DNA from: an uncultured beta proteobacterium | GTDB lineage: Bacteria; Pseudomonadota; Gammaproteobacteria; Burkholderiales; Burkholderiaceae | Assembly (NCBI GenBank): GCA_903845455.1 | Contig: CAIMXN010000254.1 | Span: 1-24,873, forward strand | DNA length: 24,873 nucleotides | Direction of reading: 5' to 3' | Shown here: positions 1-5,658 of the stretch, piece after piece | How the letters are laid out: every line of letters begins with the position of its first letter | Position numbering within the stretch: the first letter of the stretch is position 1 | The notes under the pieces: generated by a model | Database searches by the model: none | The model's input: only the letters and a program-made list of their open reading frames with translations | What the model was told of the DNA's origin: nothing | Translations under genes and position numbers: made by a program

Positions 1-1
1 A

Positions 2-136
2 GTTCGCTCTACTGCTCAAGCAGCATTTGCTAACTTCGAAAAGAGCGCTGAAACAGGGTTTAACTCAGCTCAAGGTCAACTTAGTCAAGTAGTTAAGGCG
101 CATAAAGCAGCTGCAAAGAAGGCAAGCGTCAAGTAA
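2..136 (+). CDS. Phasin family protein, C-terminal end (partial)
   Basis: Only the last 44 codons lie in the window, read in frame from position 2 to the TAA at 134-136. The peptide is alanine-, glutamine- and lysine-rich, predicted helical, and ends in a basic AAKKASVK tail. This is typical of polyhydroxyalkanoate granule-associated phasins of Burkholderiales, which coat PHA granules. The segment AFANFEKSAETGFNSA fits the amphipathic C-terminal helix of that family. A strong terminator follows at 177-199, so this is the end of a transcription unit. The family call rests on composition and a short stretch, so another helical granule or histone-like protein is possible. Confidence 0.65.
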   Translation, partial: VRSTAQAAFANFEKSAETGFNSAQGQLSQVVKAHKAAAKKASVK

Positions 137-176
137 TTTGAATTAGTGGTTTATTAAACTGCTACTCAGAAATACC

Positions 177-199
177 AAACCTGCCTCGGCAGGTTTTTT
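177..199 (+). terminator. Rho-independent terminator of the phasin gene
   Basis: An 8-9 bp stem, AAACCTGCC (177-185) with GGCAGGTTT (188-196), has a very short loop and runs into six T (194-199). It lies 40 bp after the phasin stop codon. Confidence 0.85.
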
Positions 200-258
200 G
201 TTGTCCACGAAGGTCGCTTAAGGGTCGGAAGCGGACTATGACAACAAATAAATGAAGT

Positions 259-273
259 GTCCTTTAAAAGGAC
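259..273. repeat. Palindrome A, copy 1
   Basis: GTCCTTTAAAAGGAC is a perfect 7-bp inverted repeat around one central A. Related sequences stand at 1490-1504, 7036-7050 and 5480-5491. Each lies a short distance before a tRNA-Phe-like remnant, so the palindrome appears to be part of the dispersed element. Confidence 0.6.
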
Positions 274-300
274 AGTTCATGCATGGGGTATCCCGATCAT

Positions 301-349
301 GACAAGGAGTTGTCATCCCTGTGTCAGTCAAATCCCCACTACGCCACCA
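301..349 (+). repeat. tRNA-Phe-derived element, copy 0 (degenerate)
   Basis: The hairpin GACAA-GGAG-TTGTC (301-314) is followed by ATCCCTGTGTCAGT, AAATCCCC and ACGCCACCA ending at 349. Aligned by eye with copy 1, the ATCC-TGTGTC block, the T-loop region and the GCCACCAA end correspond. No terminator hairpin follows. It is the most diverged copy that keeps a CCA end. Confidence 0.5.
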
Positions 350-468
350 AACTTTCTTCTTATCCTTGCGTGGGTCAAAATAACTCAACCAAATCAATCT
401 CATACAAACACCTAAGAAAGTTTTGTGCACAAAGTTTGTCTATGGTGGGGTGAACCTTTTGAGATTTA

Positions 469-572
469 GCGGGAGTTTAGTCTGGGGGACAGAGTTGAAA
501 ATCCTTGTGTCGGTGGTTCGATTCCGCCCCGGGCCACCAAGAAACACCAAAACCACCTTCGGGTGGTTTTTT
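469..572 (+). repeat. tRNA-Phe-derived element, copy 1 (near full-length tRNA pseudogene plus terminator)
   Basis: Positions 469-539 align along most of a betaproteobacterial tRNA-Phe. There is a degenerate D-arm region (475-490), CAGAG, then TTGAAAA with the GAA anticodon context (495-501), the variable loop, a T-arm with stem GGTGG/CCGCC around TTCGATT (512-528), the acceptor 3' strand CCGGGCC, A and CCA (537-539). The 5' acceptor strand does not pair and the anticodon stem has lost two bases, so it should not make a functional tRNA. A terminator hairpin (550-569) with a T-run to 572 follows. This copy shows where the family came from. Confidence 0.85.
549..572 (+). terminator. Terminator hairpin of element copy 1
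   Basis: AAACCACC (550-557), TTCG loop, GGTGGTTT (562-569) and six T. It ends only 17 bp before the hydrolase start codon at 590. Confidence 0.8.
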
Positions 573-589
573 CATATTAGTATTTCAAG

Positions 590-1345
590 ATGAAAAATAT
601 CTTTGCCGTAATTGGCTTATTCTTTATTTTTGCTCCATCGCTAAATTCTGCCGAAAAAGATGTCGAGCTAAGCTGGGAAAAAGCGCCAGTTTATTTACCA
701 GGCAAATTGCTTTCTACCACTGTTGATCGAATTGATATCACCAAGCCGACACCAGTATTAATTTATCTTCATGGTTGTACGGGAATATATGGGCCCCACG
801 ATTTAAGCTGGGCTTCATACATAGCGGATCAAGGTTTTATTGTTGTTTTGCCTGATAGCATGGCGCGACCAGGCAGAATATCTAATTGCGATCCTAAGCT
901 AAAAGTCCCTTCTGGCGCTTTTTCAAAAGCCGGTCAATATAGACAAGAGGAAATTACATATGCCCTCTCTCAAGTAATGGCGAGTCCTTGGGCAGATAAG
1001 AAGAATATCTTTTTAATGGGCCATAGCGAGGGCGGTGTGGCTACCGCTCGGTCTCCTCATTCCGAGTTTGCTGGAAAAATCATTTCAGGATGGACCTGTA
1101 CGAATAAGAACTTTCCCTCAAATGATGGTATTTATTCCCCAAAGAATCTGCCAATATTGGCTGTGGCATATACGGATGATGAGTGGAGAAAAGGAAAGTT
1201 TACCGATGGCCGTTGTGCTGATAAGGCGGATGGCAGAACTAATTTTCGGCAAATAGATCTAGACGGCTGGCTCCATGCTACCTATGGAAATGCTGATGCG
1301 CGCAAAGGTGTGAAGGAGTTTTTAACTCAATACCTCTCGAAATAA
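590..1345 (+). CDS. Secreted alpha/beta hydrolase (dienelactone hydrolase-like)
   Basis: This 251-residue protein starts with a signal peptide (about residues 1-20, ending LNSA), so it is probably periplasmic. The alpha/beta-hydrolase fold is shown by YLHGCTG (oxyanion-hole region), the nucleophile elbow GHSEGG with Ser146, a probable acid at Asp196 (YTDDEW) and His229 (GWLHATYG). Length and order fit the dienelactone hydrolase/prolyl oligopeptidase-like group. The substrate is unknown. The start at 590 is set by the signal peptide, but it stands only 17 bp after the T-run of a terminator and has no clear ribosome binding site. Its promoter must lie inside the upstream element, or it depends on read-through. 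The TAA stop is followed after two bases by element copy 2. Confidence 0.85.
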   Translation: MKNIFAVIGLFFIFAPSLNSAEKDVELSWEKAPVYLPGKLLSTTVDRIDITKPTPVLIYLHGCTGIYGPHDLSWASYIADQGFIVVLPDSMARPGRISNCDPKLKVPSGAFSKAGQYRQEEITYALSQVMASPWADKKNIFLMGHSEGGVATARSPHSEFAGKIISGWTCTNKNFPSNDGIYSPKNLPILAVAYTDDEWRKGKFTDGRCADKADGRTNFRQIDLDGWLHATYGNADARKGVKEFLTQYLSK

Positions 1346-1346
1346 T

Positions 1347-1437
1347 CGGATTAGCATTAGACATCCCAAGCCCTGGTTCGATTCCGCCCCGGGCCACCAA
1401 GAATCTGAATAGCCCACTTGTTGGGCTATTTTCTTTT
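1347..1437 (+). repeat. tRNA-Phe-derived element, copy 2
   Basis: GGATTAGCATTAGACATCC hairpin remnant, then CCCTGGTTCGATTCCGCC, CCGGGCC and ACCA ending at 1399, two bases after the hydrolase stop codon. The terminator hairpin at 1408-1430 (AATAGCCCA/TGGGCTATT) differs in sequence from that of copy 1. The trailing TTCTTTTCGGGCTTGGCAGG recurs after copies 4, 5 and 8. Confidence 0.85.
1408..1434 (+). terminator. Terminator hairpin of element copy 2
   Basis: A 9-bp stem, AATAGCCCA (1408-1416) with TGGGCTATT (1422-1430), and a short T-rich tail. It would end the hydrolase transcript. Confidence 0.75.
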
Positions 1438-1477
1438 CGGGCTTGGCAGGATTAGGCGCCATTAGTCTCGGATATCC

Positions 1478-1550
1478 CCATCAAGAACCGTCCCTTAAAA
1501 GGACCATTCAATTTCTCATCCCTGCGCCAGTCGTTGTCGTTTAAAACGAC
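1478..1550. repeat. Two-palindrome module, copy 2b (truncated element)
   Basis: Palindrome A (1490-1504, GTCCCTTAAAAGGAC) and palindrome B (1536-1550, GTCGTTTAAAACGAC, perfect 7-bp arms) flank CATCCCTGCGCCAGTC, which resembles the tRNA remnant middle. The same module, with the same 46-bp palindrome spacing, is at 7024-7096 and aligns without gaps at roughly two thirds identity by eye. Confidence 0.6.
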
Positions 1551-1568
1551 AAATCAGCAACCTATAAT
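1540..1568 (+). promoter_or_regulatory. Probable promoter of the transglutaminase gene
   Basis: TTTAAA (1540-1545) as a -35-like box, 17-bp spacer and a consensus TATAAT -10 box (1563-1568). The -35 box is the core of palindrome B, so a protein binding the palindrome would affect this promoter. The start codon at 1597 is about 22 bases after the expected transcription start. Confidence 0.5.
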
Positions 1569-1596
1569 GAACCACAATTCATTAGACAAGGTTCAT

Positions 1597-2697
1597 ATGT
1601 CCATTACACGCCGTTCTTTTATAAAAACTACCGCTGGTGCTCTAGTTGCACCAACTTTGTATCCAATTACTTCAAGCTTTGCTCAATCAGGTGAGTGGAA
1701 GACTTATGAAATTACCACCGAGATAACAATTGATGCCCCCAATCAGAATGTTCAGGCCTGGCTTCCGTTGCCTCTGATTAAAGATACGGATTACTTTAAA
1801 ACTCTCTCCATTAAAACGGATGGCGATGCCAAGAAAACCTCAATAGCCAAAACGCCAATGGGTGAAACCCAAATGCTATGGGGTCAATGGGATGCCTCAA
1901 CCAATACTCGCAATCTAGTAACAACTTTTGTTGTCAGCACTCGTGAGCGTAACAATCAATTGATCGCCCCCAATAAGGCGCTGGTTCTGAGTAAAGAGGA
2001 GCAAAAGTTTTGGACACGCGGCACAGAGTTCTTGCCAACTGATGGCATCGTCAAAGAAAAAGCAAATGAAATTGTTAAGCCGTTAGCTAAAGACGCCACT
2101 GATATTGATAAAGCTAAAGCAATATATAACTGGGTTGTAGAAAATACCTTTCGCGACCCTACTACCAAGGGCTGTGGTGCTGGAGATGTCAAGTTAATGC
2201 TAGAGACAAATAATCTTGGCGGCAAGTGTGCCGACATCAATGCCGTTTATGTTGCCCTAGCCAGATCAGCAGGGCTTCCCGCTCGCGATGTCTATGGTAT
2301 TCGAATTAATGATTCTGCTCGCGGCTATAAGAGCTTAGGTAAATCAGTGGATATCAGCAAAGCACAACATTGCCGCGCTGAGTTCTTTGCCAGGGGCTAT
2401 GGTTGGGTAGCAGTAGACCCAGCAGATGTTCGCAAGGTGATATTGGAAGAGCCTACGAATTTGACCATTACAGATCCTAAGGTAGTTGCGATTCGGGATT
2501 ACTTGTTTGGCAATTGGGAAATGAATTGGATGGCTTACAACTACGGTCACGATATTATTTTGCCTGGCTCGAAGTTGGGCGCCAAAGGAAAGATTAGTTT
2601 CTTAATGTATCCACAAGCTGAGACTAAAGAAGGGCGACTAGATTCACTAGATCCGGCCAACTTTAAATACAAAATTACCAGCAAACTGATTGGTTAA
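1597..2697 (+). CDS. Tat-exported transglutaminase-like cysteine protein
   Basis: The protein has 366 residues from the ATG at 1597. I preferred this start to the TTG at 1534 because it begins MSITRRSFIK, a twin-arginine signal (RR at residues 5-6) followed by a hydrophobic stretch and SSFAQ. AAGG stands just upstream and the TATAAT box lies between the two starts. The transglutaminase/protease core is complete: Cys211 in GGKCADIN, His258 in QHCRAEFF and Asp274 in VDPAD. Such periplasmic domains act as peptidases or amidases on proteins or peptidoglycan; the substrate is unknown. It is followed after 3 bp by a thioredoxin-like gene, so the two are surely co-transcribed. The partner may keep its catalytic cysteine reduced (inference). 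Confidence 0.88.
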   Translation: MSITRRSFIKTTAGALVAPTLYPITSSFAQSGEWKTYEITTEITIDAPNQNVQAWLPLPLIKDTDYFKTLSIKTDGDAKKTSIAKTPMGETQMLWGQWDASTNTRNLVTTFVVSTRERNNQLIAPNKALVLSKEEQKFWTRGTEFLPTDGIVKEKANEIVKPLAKDATDIDKAKAIYNWVVENTFRDPTTKGCGAGDVKLMLETNNLGGKCADINAVYVALARSAGLPARDVYGIRINDSARGYKSLGKSVDISKAQHCRAEFFARGYGWVAVDPADVRKVILEEPTNLTITDPKVVAIRDYLFGNWEMNWMAYNYGHDIILPGSKLGAKGKISFLMYPQAETKEGRLDSLDPANFKYKITSKLIG

Positions 2698-2700
2698 TTT

Positions 2701-3216
2701 GTGACTATCAAAAGCCTAGTTTGCTTTATTGCGATTTGGCTAAATTGCTCGCTGGCCTTAGCAGATTGGGTGCCAGTGAGCAAAATTGGTCTAAAGCCAG
2801 CAATCGGTTTTGAACTTAAAAACTTAGATGGTAAGACTGTTCAATTAAGCCACTACAAAAGTAAAGTCGTTCTAGTAAATTTCTGGGCAACTTGGTGTGA
2901 GCCTTGTAAGGAAGAGTTTCCAGAATTGATTCACCTTCAGGAAAAATATGGAACTCAAGGCCTAGTAGTATTAGCAGTCAATTTGGCTGAATCAAAGCCG
3001 CGTATTCAAACATTTCTAAAATCAAATTTAATTTCTACCAATGCCTTAGAGATTGTTTTGGATAACAGCAGCCTTACTTATAAGGCATGGAAGGTTAAGG
3101 GTATTCCAACAACCTATTTGGTAAGCAAAAAGGGGCTGGTCGAAGCCTATTGGATGGGCCCGGTTGACGCTGATGACTCAAGTTTTATTAAGGCGGTAGA
3201 AAGAGAGCTAAGGTAG
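2701..3216 (+). CDS. Periplasmic TlpA/ResA-like thioredoxin
   Basis: This 171-residue protein starts at a GTG three bases after the transglutaminase stop codon, so translation is probably coupled. A signal peptide (residues 1-21, ending LALA) sends it to the periplasm. The thioredoxin fold is shown by FWATWCEPCKEE, with redox cysteines 66 and 69, and the cis-proline loop GIPTTYLV. The WCEPC type is that of TlpA/ResA reductases, which reduce target cysteines using electrons from a CcdA/DsbD-like membrane protein not seen here. The TAG stop at 3214-3216 is followed after four bases by element copy 3. Confidence 0.9.
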   Translation: MTIKSLVCFIAIWLNCSLALADWVPVSKIGLKPAIGFELKNLDGKTVQLSHYKSKVVLVNFWATWCEPCKEEFPELIHLQEKYGTQGLVVLAVNLAESKPRIQTFLKSNLISTNALEIVLDNSSLTYKAWKVKGIPTTYLVSKKGLVEAYWMGPVDADDSSFIKAVERELR

Positions 3217-3300
3217 GGGCGGATGGGCATCCTTGGCCCTGGTTCGATTCCGCCCCGGGCCACCAAGAATCATCAAAACCACCTTCGGGTGGTTTTTCAT
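3217..3300 (+). repeat. tRNA-Phe-derived element, copy 3
   Basis: GGAT-GGGC-ATCC (3221-3232) is followed by GGCCCTGG, TTCGATTCCGCC, CCGGGCC and ACCA ending at 3265. GGCCC pairs with GGGCC to form a minihelix-like hairpin with a 3' ACCA. The terminator at 3275-3297 (AAACCACC-TTCG-GGTGG) matches copy 1. Confidence 0.88.
3275..3297 (+). terminator. Terminator hairpin of element copy 3
   Basis: AAAACCACC, TTCG loop, GGTGGTTTTT. It ends the transglutaminase-TlpA transcript. Confidence 0.8.
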
Positions 3301-3341
3301 TTGTGGGTATTATTAAAAGTACCCATTTCTAGGAATAAAAA

Positions 3342-4025
3342 ATGCTTAAGCTCTACTATCACCCATCACCTAATCCAGCAAAAGTAGCTCTGTATTTAGA
3401 AGAGACCAATACGCCTTACGAGATTATTGTGACTGATACCCGCAAGGGCGATCAACATAAACCAGAATTTAGAGCAATTAATCCTAATGGAAAGACGCCT
3501 GCTTTAGTCGATGGTGATATTAAGGTGTTTGATAGTAATGCCATCATGCTGTACTTAGGCGAGAAGATCGGCAAGTTCATGCCAGCAAATACGCCACAAG
3601 CACACGCTGAGCTTTATTCATGGCTTATGTTTGTTGCTACCGGTATCGGGCCGTATTGTGGACAAGCTGTTCACTTCAAACACTTTTCTCCAGAGCCAAA
3701 AGAATATGCGGTCAATCGTTATGACTTTGAAGCATGGCGTCACTGGCTATTAATTGAAGAGCGTCTATCCAAACAGCCCTATATGCTAAGTGAATATAGC
3801 ATTGTGGATATGTCTGTTTGGGGCTGGGCAAGGATGATTCCGTTTGTATTAGGCGAAGGCGCCTGGGAAAAGCTGCCGAGCGTTAAACGCCTTTTAGATG
3901 AAATCAACGCCAAGCCAAGTGCTCAGGCTGTGGAGGCGATTAAGACCAAATTTAATTTCAAGACTGAAGTAGATGAAGAGTCCAGAAAGAATCTTTTTCC
4001 CAGCAATGAGCGGCTCAAGAAATAG
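3342..4025 (+). CDS. Glutathione S-transferase family protein
   Basis: The protein has 227 residues. The N-terminal thioredoxin-like half (about 1-80) has YYHPSPNPAKV at the usual catalytic Ser/Tyr/Cys site, the cis-proline motif NGKTPALVDGD and DSNAI, the glutathione gamma-glutamyl binding site (S/D)xAI. A helical C-terminal half follows. It has no signal peptide and is cytosolic. The family conjugates glutathione to electrophiles or reduces peroxides or disulphides; the substrate cannot be told. AGGA stands just before the ATG. The TAG stop codon at 4023-4025 overlaps the first bases of element copy 4 (AATAGGATCAG). Confidence 0.92.
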   Translation: MLKLYYHPSPNPAKVALYLEETNTPYEIIVTDTRKGDQHKPEFRAINPNGKTPALVDGDIKVFDSNAIMLYLGEKIGKFMPANTPQAHAELYSWLMFVATGIGPYCGQAVHFKHFSPEPKEYAVNRYDFEAWRHWLLIEERLSKQPYMLSEYSIVDMSVWGWARMIPFVLGEGAWEKLPSVKRLLDEINAKPSAQAVEAIKTKFNFKTEVDEESRKNLFPSNERLKK

Positions 4026-4117
4026 GATCAGACATCCTAGGCCCTGGTCGATTCCGCCCCAGGCCACCAAAATCAAATAATGCCCTGCTTCGTGCGGGGC
4101 ATTTTCTTTTGGGCTAG
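4021..4117 (+). repeat. tRNA-Phe-derived element, copy 4
   Basis: It begins AATAGGATCAGACATCCT, with the TAG serving as the GST stop codon. Then come GGCCCTGG, TCGATTCCGCC, CCAGGCC and ACCA ending at 4069. Relative to copy 3 the 3' arm has changed CCGGG to CCAGG, which now pairs with CCTGG. The terminator at 4079-4105 is a different hairpin, followed by TTTTGGGCTAG as in copy 5. Confidence 0.88.
4079..4105 (+). terminator. Terminator hairpin of element copy 4
   Basis: A 10-bp stem, AATGCCCTGC (4079-4088) with GCGGGGCATT (4094-4103), loop TTCGT, then a short T-run. Confidence 0.8.
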
Positions 4118-4164
4118 GGAATAAAGCCTCTAATTCGAGATTTAAGCCCTTATTCACTTTGGAG

Positions 4165-4204
4165 TTGATTCAAGACTAAGTCATATGTACAATGTACATA
4201 TGAC
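4165..4204 (+). promoter_or_regulatory. BrnTA promoter and palindromic operator
   Basis: A -35 box TTGATT (4165-4170), 17-bp spacer and -10 box TACAAT (4188-4193) are followed by an ATG at 4200, just where transcription should begin. A perfect 11-bp inverted repeat (GTCATATGTAC, 3-bp centre, mirror arm) covers 4180-4204 and is centred on the -10 box. This suits autorepression by the BrnA-BrnT complex, which is known for this family. Confidence 0.7.
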
Positions 4205-4478
4205 AACACCTCGTTTTGTATGGGAACCTCGAAAAGCTACTGCGAATCTCAAAAAGCATGGGATTACATTTGAAGAAGCAAAGTCAGTATTTTATGATGA
4301 GCATGCGAAGTTAATTGATGATCCTGATCACTCTGATGAAGAAGAGAGATTTGTGTTACTTGGACTGAGTCATACTTTGCGCGTTCTTCTAGTGTGCCAT
4401 TGCTATAGAAGTGAAGGTAATATTATTCGAATTATTTCGGCTCGTAAGGCAACACCCAAAGAGTCAAAAGATTATTAA
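4200..4478 (+). CDS. brnT: BrnT-type toxin (ribonuclease) of a type II toxin-antitoxin pair
   Basis: The protein has 92 residues from the ATG at 4200. The core FVWEPRKATANLKKHGITFEEAKSVF is the signature of BrnT (DUF497/PF04365), a small RelE-like ribonuclease. The tail IIRIISARKATPKE, with its conserved RxISAR-type motif, closes the family domain. The ATG at 4185 lies inside the -10 region and operator, so it cannot be on the transcript and was rejected. The start at 4200 implies a leaderless or nearly leaderless mRNA. The antitoxin follows 9 bp later. The frame is intact, so the toxin should be active. Confidence 0.92.
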   Translation: MTTPRFVWEPRKATANLKKHGITFEEAKSVFYDEHAKLIDDPDHSDEEERFVLLGLSHTLRVLLVCHCYRSEGNIIRIISARKATPKESKDY

Positions 4479-4487
4479 AGGTGACAT

Positions 4488-4697
4488 ATGCGTAAAGAAT
4501 ATGATTTTTCTAATGCCCGTAAAACCCCATATGCTTCAATGTTAAAGAAGCCTATTACGATTCGTTTAGATGAGGATTCGGTGAGCTACTTTAAGACAAT
4601 TTCAGAAGAGGTCGGCATACCTTATCAAAGTCTGATTAACCTCTATTTACGAGATTGTGCCACTTCCCATAAGAAATTGAATCTTAGCTGGAAGTAG
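4488..4697 (+). CDS. brnA: BrnA-type ribbon-helix-helix antitoxin
   Basis: The protein has 69 residues. It carries KPITIRLDEDSVSYFKTISEEVGIPYQSLINLYLRDCA, a ribbon-helix-helix fold (beta strand ITIRLD, then two helices) as in BrnA antitoxins. These dimerise, bind the operator and neutralise BrnT. AAGGTGA (4478-4484) is a good ribosome binding site overlapping the brnT stop. At 69 residues it is somewhat short for the family but complete. Element copy 5 starts 10 bp downstream. Confidence 0.9.
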   Translation: MRKEYDFSNARKTPYASMLKKPITIRLDEDSVSYFKTISEEVGIPYQSLINLYLRDCATSHKKLNLSWK

Positions 4698-4706
4698 CCT
4701 AGAAAC

Positions 4707-4799
4707 AGGATAAGATATCCTTAGCCCCAGTCGATTCCGCCCTGGGCCACCAAGAAACTGAATACCCCACTTGCTGGTCTATTTCTTTTGGGCTAGCGG
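4707..4799 (+). repeat. tRNA-Phe-derived element, copy 5
   Basis: AGGAT-AAGAT-ATCCT hairpin (4707-4721), then CCCAG, TCGATTCCGCC, CTGGG, CC and ACCA ending at 4752. Both arms differ from copies 3 and 4, yet CCCAG still pairs with CTGGG, a compensatory change. The weak terminator hairpin at 4761-4783 is followed by TTCTTTTGGGCTAGCGGA. It lies between convergent brnA and higA. Confidence 0.85.
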
Positions 4800-4807
4800 A
4801 TGAGCAT

Positions 4808-5113
4808 TTAGACTAAATGAAGCTCAACTCTTTTTCCTAATGCCGCCGCGTATTTTCTGAGGGTGCTTAGGCTTGGGGAATGTTTTCCGGTAGCCAGGGA
4901 GCTTTCTAGTCTAGCAATAGCTGGGGCTTGTGTTCCCATGCGTTTAGCAATTTGAGCTTGAGAAAGGCCCGCTTCTTTTCTAGCTGTCAGAATCTCATCA
5001 AGAATAGCGAACTCTGCACGATTAAGTTGCTCCACCTCAGCCTTAACAGCTGGATTCTTGAGCATCTTGCTGACCAGTTGTTTATGGGTCAGAGTTTTGG
5101 TTTTTGTTGTCAT
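4808..5113 (-). CDS. HigA-like XRE-family antitoxin
   Basis: The protein has 101 residues. A helix-turn-helix of the XRE/Cro type lies at about residues 40-95: LTARKEAGLSQAQIAKRMG, then QAPAIARLES and a final helix with LSTLRKYAAALG. It would bind the palindrome upstream of the pair and neutralise its toxin partner. Its start overlaps the stop of the upstream toxin frame in an ATGA, so the two were translationally coupled. The toxin frame is now interrupted, so this antitoxin may be an orphan that reaches its start codon by reinitiation or read-through. Confidence 0.88.
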   Translation of the reverse strand: MTTKTKTLTHKQLVSKMLKNPAVKAEVEQLNRAEFAILDEILTARKEAGLSQAQIAKRMGTQAPAIARLESSLATGKHSPSLSTLRKYAAALGKRVELHLV

Positions 5114-5433
5114 TTCTTTAGCTCCTTCATGCGTTGCTTGGCAAGTTTTAATTCTTTCTCTGGCGTCTTTTGAGTTTTCTTAATAAAGCTATGGAGCATG
5201 ACAATTTCTTGTCTAACCATCGTACAAAAGAAAATTCTCGCAATACCTTCGGCACCCTAAATTCTTAATTCAAATAGACCACCACCAAAAGCATCGGTAT
5301 GTGGCAAGCCTAAGTTAGGGCCATGCTCAATCATTCGATCGGTCAAGCCAATGTAACGAGCTTGAAGAGTTACAGGCAAATTCATGATGTCTTCTTGCAC
5401 ATCTTGACTGTAATAAATGATGGAATAGGCCAT
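5110..5433 (-). pseudogene. HigB/RelE-like (Gp49 family) toxin with an in-frame stop
   Basis: Read on the minus strand from the ATG at 5433, the frame gives MAYSIIYYSQDVQEDIMNLP, continues to residue 58 (GGGLFELRI), meets TAG at 5259-5257, and goes on in the same frame with GAEGIARIFFCTMVRQEIVM and a lysine-rich end to the TGA at 5112-5110. The whole 108-codon frame matches the layout of phage-derived Gp49-like/HigB toxins, whose core reads LRxKG...RIFY. The TAG replaces what is normally a lysine or arginine (AAG to TAG would be one substitution). The toxin is probably inactive unless the amber codon is read through. Confidence 0.8.
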
Positions 5434-5439
5434 GTGCGC

Positions 5440-5468
5440 ATAATAACAAATTTGTTATTATTGAGCAA
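5440..5468 (-). promoter_or_regulatory. HigBA-like promoter with a 20-bp palindromic operator
   Basis: On the minus strand, TTGCTC (5468-5463), 17-bp spacer and TATTAT (5445-5440) form a promoter whose transcript would begin at about the ATG at 5433. The perfect palindrome TAATAACAAA/TTTGTTATTA (5441-5460) covers the spacer and part of the -10 box, the expected place for autorepression by the XRE antitoxin. Confidence 0.65.
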
Positions 5469-5479
5469 GAGAAGATTAT

Positions 5480-5587
5480 CCTTTAAAAAGGCAGTCTAAA
5501 AACAGAGTCAGACATCCTTGTGTCGATGGTTCGATTAAGCCCCGAACCACCAAGAAACACCAAAACTACCTTCGAGTAGTTTTTCAT
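5480..5587 (+). repeat. tRNA-Phe-derived element, copy 6
   Basis: Palindrome-A-like CCTTTAAAAAGG (5480-5491), then CAGAGTCAGACATCC, TTGTGTCGATGG, TTCGATT, AAGCC and CCGAACC, ending ACCA at 5552. It keeps the tRNA-like variable-loop segment also seen in copy 1. The hairpin at 5563-5582 (AAACTAC/GTAGTTT) is followed by TTTTC. It lies upstream of the minus-strand HigBA promoter, so it does not follow any plus-strand gene. Confidence 0.85.
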
Positions 5588-5600
5588 TTTTGGCTTTTGT

Positions 5601-5629
5601 TTAAGCAGGAATTAAAAAATCGGTATATA
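5601..5629 (+). promoter_or_regulatory. Possible promoter of the TPR gene
   Basis: TTAAGC (5601-5606), 17-bp spacer and TATATA (5624-5629), about 30 bp before the start codon. The -35 match is poor. Confidence 0.3.
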
Positions 5630-5658
5630 AAAGATAGACTCTCAACTATAGGCTCCCA

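Larger units (their letters stand above)
200..468. other. Gene-poor stretch holding a palindrome and a degenerate element copy
   Basis: No convincing gene is present. The minus-strand open frame at 236-430 has no recognisable domain and is explained by antisense reading of tRNA-like sequence. The stretch holds the perfect palindrome GTCCTTTAAAAGGAC (259-273) and a degenerate tRNA-3'-end-like element (301-349). The rest, 350-468, shows nothing I can assign. Confidence 0.6.

Noticed and set aside
236..430. Minus-strand open frame of 64 codons
   Set aside because: It has no domain or ribosome binding site and reads antisense through the degenerate tRNA-like copy 0. Such frames next to tRNA sequences are common artefacts.
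469..539. Functional tRNA-Phe gene
   Set aside because: The 5' acceptor strand does not pair with CCGGGCC and the anticodon stem has lost two bases, so it is called a remnant.
505..726. Plus-strand open frame running out of element copy 1 into the hydrolase gene
   Set aside because: It overlaps the signal peptide of a well-supported gene in another frame and begins inside the tRNA-like sequence. The same holds for the frame at 8635-8853, which runs through element copy 9.
1534..1596. Upstream TTG start for the transglutaminase
   Set aside because: It lies inside palindrome B and before the TATAAT box, and would bury the Tat signal that begins at 1597.
4185..4199. Upstream ATG for brnT
   Set aside because: It lies within the operator and -10 region, so it should not be on the transcript.
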